Assembly: GCA_040387735.1 (NCBI GenBank)
Contig: JAZKDE010000056.1
Span: forward strand, 1-64,000
DNA length: 64,000 nucleotides
Source of the DNA: Arcicella sp040387735
GTDB lineage: Bacteria > Bacteroidota > Bacteroidia > Cytophagales > Spirosomataceae
Reading direction: 5' to 3'
Shown one piece after another: positions 59,795 to 64,000 of the stretch. Position 1 is the first letter of the stretch; each line of letters starts with the position of its first letter. The notes beneath the pieces are model-generated. The model was not told the DNA's origin. It made no database searches and saw only the letters and a program-made list of their open reading frames with translations. Position numbers and translations under genes: made by a program.

Positions 59795-60553
59795 TTAAAA
59801 CTGCATTCCGTCTAAATCATTCACCGAAACAATATATTTAGACTCATTATTTCCCATTCGTACTTTCAAATGGTAATTACCGCCCGCCAAATAGTACAAA
59901 GGTTTCAAAACACCCGTTTGAGTTGCTTCACTGTATTTATAATCACAAGGAATTCCCATCCCTGTTTCCGTCGTTAAAATCGGAATTAATCTACTATCGC
60001 CCGTTTTGATATGAATTACGTTATTTTCGTCTGTTTGTAAACATCTTACAATTTCACTCGGTGCTGGAACGGCATCGAGCATGATTCTCACGGGAGCATA
60101 AACAACGGTTTTATCTTCCTCGTCAACTTCCATAATGCGGTAATATTTCGTACCAATATTCATTTTTGGGTCAATAAAAGTATATAGCGACCTTTCTTCT
60201 TGACTCGGTTCAACTTTTATTTCTCTTAAATCATAAAAATTCTCTTTGTCGTGACTAATCTGAATAACATACATTTTAGCTTGGTGTCCCACTGCACTAA
60301 CCCATGACAACTTTGCTTTGTAATTTTCATCAAGAATTACTTTCAACGAAATTTTTGAATTACTCATCGATCTGATGGGTTCAAACATTTTTTTGTTAAT
60401 AGCAGAGATTTTTAATTGATTTTCATCAAACAAATTGACCGTAAAGTATTTGTATTCTTTATTGGCTAATAACTTGAAGGGCTTTGCGGGAATGGCAAAA
60501 GAAGCGTTAATGATAAAAATCATCAACATTGCATAAAGGAACGTTTTTTTCAT
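59795..60553 (-). CDS. Exported beta-sandwich protein of unknown function, possible T9SS-type tail
   Basis: A 252-residue secreted protein (leader MKKTFLYAMLMIFIINASFA). Residues 75-155 resemble a fibronectin-III-like domain (AKLSWVSAVGHQAKMYVIQI, TKYYRIMEVDEEDKTVVY). The C-terminal 75 residues (YYLAGGNYHLKVRMGNNESK) end like type IX secretion sorting domains, with a GxYxLKV strand and final basic/hydrophobic run, but key glycine positions are not clear. Function unknown. Confidence 0.7.
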   Translation of the reverse strand: MKKTFLYAMLMIFIINASFAIPAKPFKLLANKEYKYFTVNLFDENQLKISAINKKMFEPIRSMSNSKISLKVILDENYKAKLSWVSAVGHQAKMYVIQISHDKENFYDLREIKVEPSQEERSLYTFIDPKMNIGTKYYRIMEVDEEDKTVVYAPVRIMLDAVPAPSEIVRCLQTDENNVIHIKTGDSRLIPILTTETGMGIPCDYKYSEATQTGVLKPLYYLAGGNYHLKVRMGNNESKYIVSVNDLDGMQF

Positions 60554-60608
60554 GGGTTATTTATACTCGTTAGTGTACCCAGATATTCCGCAAAACTTAT
60601 ACCAATAA

Positions 60609-61184
60609 TTACAGAATCTTCAAAATATTTCCAATATTTGCACGCTGTTGGTAATTTTCATCAAAATGTACAAATTCTATCTTTCCATCTTGCCCAATTA
60701 CATAAGTTGCAGGTACAGGAAGTATCCAATCTCCTTGCTTCTTTTCTAAATCCAATCCATAACCTTTATATTTGGTTTGCATATCGTCCGACATTGAATA
60801 AGCCACTTTCCAATCTTTCATAATCTTACGGTCTTTGTCGTAAATTATTGAAAATGTTGATTTTGTCTTCTCAACGGCTTTGCTGATAGATTCCTCAGGT
60901 TCAGGAGTTATGGCAATAACCTTTGCATTTTTTGTACTAAATTCTGGTAAAGCTTGCTCTAATTGGCTCATATATTTATTGCAATAAGGACACCAAGCTC
61001 CTCGATAAAACATCAAAACGACCTTTCCCTTTTCTGTTAATTCTTTGAGACTAATCATTTTTCCGTTATGGTCTTTTCCTACAAAATTAGGAGCGTTATC
61101 ACCTACTTTTAAGGCAATGGGTTTATCCTGAGCAAAGGTTGAGAAAAAACTCATTATTAGGATAATTGTAATCAATTTGTTCAT
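60609..61184 (-). CDS. Exported AhpC/TSA-family peroxiredoxin-like protein
   Basis: From ATG 61184 a 191-residue protein with leader (ITIILIMSFFSTFAQ). The thioredoxin-fold core has the C65-P-Y-C68 motif in FYRGAWCPYCNKYM, with arginine and proline placed as in Bcp/AhpC-like enzymes. KVIAITPEPEESISKAVEKT and VPATYVIGQDGKIEF are conserved. Likely a periplasmic peroxidase or thiol oxidoreductase. The extension to 61259 would place a charged region in front of the leader and is rejected. Confidence 0.88.
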   Translation of the reverse strand: MNKLITIILIMSFFSTFAQDKPIALKVGDNAPNFVGKDHNGKMISLKELTEKGKVVLMFYRGAWCPYCNKYMSQLEQALPEFSTKNAKVIAITPEPEESISKAVEKTKSTFSIIYDKDRKIMKDWKVAYSMSDDMQTKYKGYGLDLEKKQGDWILPVPATYVIGQDGKIEFVHFDENYQQRANIGNILKIL

Positions 61185-61380
61185 AAATAAATGAAATTTA
61201 AGTTTAATAATTGTAAAAATAGGAGATTTGGTCTTCTCAAAATGTAAGTCAGCCGACATTCAAAAAAATTGTTTTCACAATCCATTTTAAAGCCTTATTT
61301 TTACACCGAAAAACAGTCTAATTATTTGATTTTGTGAATATTTCAAGAAGTTTTTGAAGAATATTTGCTCATTCAGAGGT

Positions 61381-61495
61381 ATTAGGAATTTGGTATTTGG
61401 TTTTAGTATTTTAACGGATTACTTATTTTGGATAATCTTGAAAAACTAATCCCTAAAACCCAATCCCTAAAACCTATTACCTAAAACATTCACTC
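61381..61495. repeat. Degenerate 7-base-period inverted array upstream of glyA
   Basis: Left arm from 61381: attagga, atttggt, atttggt, tttagta, ttttaac. Right arm from 61447: taatccc, taaaacc, caatccc, taaaacc, tattacc, taaaaca, ttcactc. The arms are approximate complements. It ends just before the glyA start region, in the 320-base gap that should also contain the glyA promoter; I found no clear box there. Confidence 0.8.
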
Positions 61496-61508
61496 ATTGA
61501 ATTTACCA

Positions 61509-62801
61509 ATGGCAACAGCAACTTTCACGCTCGAAAGAGATACCGAAATTTTTAATTTGATTAATCAAGAAGCTCACCGTCAAGAGTACGGAATCGAATT
61601 GATTGCTTCTGAGAATTTTACTTCAAAACAAGTCATGGAAGCCCAAGGCTCAGTTTTGACCAATAAATATGCAGAAGGACTTCCAGGAAAACGTTATTAC
61701 GGTGGTTGTGAAGTTGTTGACCAAGTAGAAACTATTGCTATTGAGCGTGCAAAAGCACTTTTCGGAGCAACTTGGGCAAACGTTCAGCCTCACTCGGGAG
61801 CTCAAGCAAACGCTGCGGTTTTCTTATCATTCTTAAATCCAGGCGATAAAATTTTAGGTTTCAACCTTTCTCACGGTGGTCACCTTTCTCATGGTTCTCC
61901 AGTAAACTTCTCAGGAAAATACTTCCAAGCATTTTTCTACGGTGTTGAAGAAGAAACAGGTTTAATTGACTGGGATAAAGTAGAAGCTACCGCTTTGAAA
62001 GAAAAACCAAGATTGATTATTTGTGGTGCTTCTGCATATTCACGTGATTGGGACTATGTTCGTTTACGTGCCATTGCTGACGAAATCGGTGCAATTCTAT
62101 TAGCCGATATTTCTCACCCATCGGCATTAATTGCGAAAGGTTTATTGAATAACCCAATGCAACATTGCCATATCGTAACTACAACAACCCACAAAACGTT
62201 GAGAGGGCCACGTGGTGGTTTAATTATGATGGGCAATGACTTTGTGAATCCATTTGGTCAAAAAACATTAAAAGGTGAATTGAAAATGATGTCAGCGTTG
62301 TTAGACGGTGGCGTTTTCCCGGGAACGCAAGGTGGACCATTGGAACACGTTATTGCGGCAAAAGCAATTGCTTTCGGTGAAGCTTTAACGGATAATTTCC
62401 AAGATTATGCTGAACAATTACAACGCAATGCAAAAGTAATGGCTCAGGGTTTTGTGGATAAAGGATATAAAATCATCTCTGGTGGAACAGATAATCACCT
62501 GATGTTAATTGACTTACGTCCAAAAGGATTAACAGGTAAATTAGCGGAAAACACCTTGGTAAAAGCTGACATTACTATCAACAAAAACATGGTTCCGTTT
62601 GATGATAAATCTCCATTTGTAACCTCTGGTATTCGTGTAGGAACGGCAGCCATGACAACTCGTGGTATGAAAGAAGCAGAAATGTTGCACATTGTAGAGT
62701 TAATTGACAGCGTTTTGATGAATCACGACAATGAAACATTCATTGGTTCGGTGAAAACAGAAGTAAACAAATGGATGGAAGCATTTCCGTTGTATGTATA
62801 G
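61509..62801 (+). CDS. glyA: Serine hydroxymethyltransferase
   Basis: A 430-residue PLP enzyme interconverting serine and glycine with tetrahydrofolate, the main source of one-carbon units. RQEYGIELIASENFTSKQV, NKYAEGLPGKRYYGGCE, GAQANAAVFLSF and the PLP-lysine motif TTTTHKTLRGPRGG (K229) are diagnostic. ATG 61509 is chosen over TTG 61497. The folate cycloligase elsewhere in the window serves the same pool. Confidence 0.98.
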   Translation: MATATFTLERDTEIFNLINQEAHRQEYGIELIASENFTSKQVMEAQGSVLTNKYAEGLPGKRYYGGCEVVDQVETIAIERAKALFGATWANVQPHSGAQANAAVFLSFLNPGDKILGFNLSHGGHLSHGSPVNFSGKYFQAFFYGVEEETGLIDWDKVEATALKEKPRLIICGASAYSRDWDYVRLRAIADEIGAILLADISHPSALIAKGLLNNPMQHCHIVTTTTHKTLRGPRGGLIMMGNDFVNPFGQKTLKGELKMMSALLDGGVFPGTQGGPLEHVIAAKAIAFGEALTDNFQDYAEQLQRNAKVMAQGFVDKGYKIISGGTDNHLMLIDLRPKGLTGKLAENTLVKADITINKNMVPFDDKSPFVTSGIRVGTAAMTTRGMKEAEMLHIVELIDSVLMNHDNETFIGSVKTEVNKWMEAFPLYV

Positions 62802-62812
62802 ATTTTTTACGA

Positions 62813-62882
62813 AGTATTAAGTCCTAAGATTGGTGAAATTTAAGCCTTAATTCTTAATACATAATACGTTATATTTAATACA
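62813..62882. repeat. Degenerate 7-base-period inverted array after glyA
   Basis: In register from 62813: agtatta, agtccta, agattgg, tgaaatt, taagcct, taattct, taataca, taatacg, ttatatt, taataca. The left words (AGTATTA, AGTCCTA) complement the right (TAATACA, TAATTCT). Confidence 0.82.
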
Positions 62883-62888
62883 TCATTT

Positions 62889-62925
62889 AAAAACCCTGAC
62901 AATCCAAAACGTTGTCGGGGTTTTT
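62889..62925. terminator. Terminator after glyA
   Basis: AAAAACCCTGACAA pairs with TTGTCGGGGTTTTT; T-run follows. Confidence 0.88.
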
Positions 62926-62938
62926 TATGTTTTTGATG

Positions 62939-62946
62939 TAACTTTG
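62939..62946 (+). promoter_or_regulatory. -7 box of tatC
   Basis: TAACTTTG, matching TAnnTTTG, 64 bases before the tatC start. Confidence 0.5.
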
Positions 62947-63009
62947 CGAGATAAATATTTATACAAGAAATATGACGAGAATTATTTCTCTAAATAATAA
63001 TAAATAAAA

Positions 63010-63861
63010 ATGGCTTTAGACCAAGAATTTGAACACGAAATAGACGAAACAGAAGGGAATGAAATGTCTTTCCTTGACCATCTTGAAGAACTGCGTTGGC
63101 ATATAATACGCTCATTGATTGCCATTTTTGTTTTTACAACTATCGCTTGGGTTTTTCAGAAAGAGATTTTCGGGGGTGTTATTATGGCCCCTTCAAAGTC
63201 TGAATTTTGGACAAATAGAATGTTATGTAAATTAGCAGACTTGACTGGTGTAGAAGGACTTTGCTTCAAACAGGCAGATTTTATTCTACAAAGTCGTGAG
63301 GTATCAGGGCAATTTATGATGGCTCTTACGCAGTCAATTATGGTAGGTTTACTTTTTTCTTTTCCTTATTTTTTCTGGGAAATTTGGCGTTTTGTAAAAC
63401 CAGGCTTAAAATTAAAAGAAGTAAAAGCAGCAAGAGGAGCAGTTTTCTGGGTTTCTTTATTGTTTTTTACTGGAGTTGCTTTTGGGTATTTTGTGGTTTC
63501 TCCAATGGCAATCAACTTTTTGGCAAGTTTCAAATTGGATGATTCTATTCAAAATCAATTTGATATTAACGATTACATTTCATTGCTTTCAACGATGACT
63601 TTGGCTTGTGGAATCACTTTCCAGTTGCCAATGGTTGCCTATGTTTTGTCAATGGTCGGAATTCTTACGCCTAAATTCATGCGAGATTATCGTCGTCATG
63701 CTTTGGTAGTTATTCTAATTATTGCGGCAATTATTACGCCTTCTCCCGATATGATTTCTCAACTTTTGGTAACATTACCCCTTTTGGGACTTTATGAAAT
63801 TAGTATTGGCGTATCAGCAAGGGTAAACAAACAACGCCAAGCTGAGAGTTTAGAGGATTAA
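63010..63861 (+). CDS. tatC: Sec-independent (Tat) translocase subunit TatC
   Basis: A 283-residue inner-membrane protein with six helices (near 33-52, 105-130, 145-170, 188-215, 225-245, 250-266). The signature MSFLDHLEELRWHIIRSL at the N-terminus binds twin-arginine signals; FVKPGLKLKEVKAARGAVFW and the glutamate in the second loop are conserved. The acidic N-terminal extension (EFEHEIDETEGNE) is usual in Bacteroidota. tatA/B is not adjacent. Confidence 0.96.
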   Translation: MALDQEFEHEIDETEGNEMSFLDHLEELRWHIIRSLIAIFVFTTIAWVFQKEIFGGVIMAPSKSEFWTNRMLCKLADLTGVEGLCFKQADFILQSREVSGQFMMALTQSIMVGLLFSFPYFFWEIWRFVKPGLKLKEVKAARGAVFWVSLLFFTGVAFGYFVVSPMAINFLASFKLDDSIQNQFDINDYISLLSTMTLACGITFQLPMVAYVLSMVGILTPKFMRDYRRHALVVILIIAAIITPSPDMISQLLVTLPLLGLYEISIGVSARVNKQRQAESLED

Positions 63862-63882
63862 TTAGCATTAGAAATTAGCATA

Positions 63883-63920
63883 AAAAACGGTCAGATGAAA
63901 TAAATCATCTGACCGTTTTT
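63883..63920. terminator. Bidirectional terminator after tatC
   Basis: AAAAACGGTCAGATGA pairs perfectly with TCATCTGACCGTTTTT around AATAAA. Confidence 0.9.
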
Positions 63921-63962
63921 ATTTGTTTAAACTATTGATTTGTTAAATGACAAGAACATAAA

Positions 63963-64000
63963 TTAAACTCCCGCAACTGAAAGTTTTACTCCCGCTGCCA
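63963..64000 (-). CDS. Possible C-terminal end of a leftward gene (partial)
   Basis: Reading leftwards from the window edge, one frame gives AAGVKLSVAGV then TAA at 63965-63963. Its position, convergent on tatC behind a two-way terminator, is what a real gene end would show. Twelve codons are too few to name it. Confidence 0.35.
   Translation of the reverse strand, partial: AAGVKLSVAGV

Overview
The window looks like the chromosome of a member of the Bacteroidota, most probably a Cytophagales bacterium. Evidence: low GC content; a gldB-type gliding lipoprotein; Bacteroidota-specific families (TGGSD-repeat DUF2807 protein, DUF4833, T9SS-like secreted proteins, a DksA-like protein lacking its zinc cysteines); promoter-like TAnnTTTG hexamer/octamer boxes; and many short lipoproteins and outer-membrane barrels. 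No rRNA, tRNA, phage, integrase, insertion sequence or CRISPR array was seen. Almost all genes are housekeeping or metabolic.

Layout. 1-6.4 kb: start of a glutamate-dehydrogenase-like gene, a DksA-like regulator, the minus-strand set mpl-trpA-DUF72, an arginine-decarboxylase-like enzyme and a tiny lipoprotein. 6.4-14.6 kb: FKBP isomerase, nagA plus an aminotransferase, a TonB-like protein, the tail of a histidine operon (hisA-hisF-hisIE) with a holin-like membrane protein, a Fur-family regulator. 14.7-24.6 kb: amidase, DUF4833, sppA, an envelope block with gldB, a quinone-oxidoreductase-like reductase, an MFS carrier. 24.7-33.4 kb: second MFS carrier, a heme/copper monooxygenase-like lipoprotein, DUF2807 protein, pnuC, nth, yraN, a purine permease, a LytTR regulator. 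33.5-46 kb: M14 peptidase, folate cycloligase, asd, a molybdopterin oxidoreductase, RNase R, FMN reductase, M16 peptidase. 46-51 kb: TauE exporter, DUF4349 lipoprotein, carotenoid desaturase, esterase. 51-57 kb: leuC-leuD-cimA/leuA-like-leuB. 57-64 kb: LD-carboxypeptidase, Kir-type channel, thioredoxin and peroxiredoxin-like exported proteins, glyA, tatC.

The leu block encodes the isopropylmalate/citramalate route; the synthase in it looks like the Leptospira citramalate synthase, so the cluster may feed isoleucine from pyruvate as well as, or instead of, leucine.

The most unusual part of the window is not a gene but its repeats. Four kinds occupy gaps between ordinary genes: (1) degenerate arrays with a strict 7-base period, usually arranged as two complementary arms, at about a dozen loci, two of them apparently inserted in frame inside rnr and crtD; (2) REP-like hairpins with a GTAAC/GTAG foot, twice as inverted pairs that fill a whole intercistronic gap and several times supplying or touching a stop codon; (3) two copies of a long palindrome built on GAGAGCCACAGAG, one of them directly in front of a GxxExxY nuclease-like pseudogene between leuC and leuD; (4) a CTTTGTGCC-type repeat. 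All three gaps of the leu operon carry a different repeat kind.
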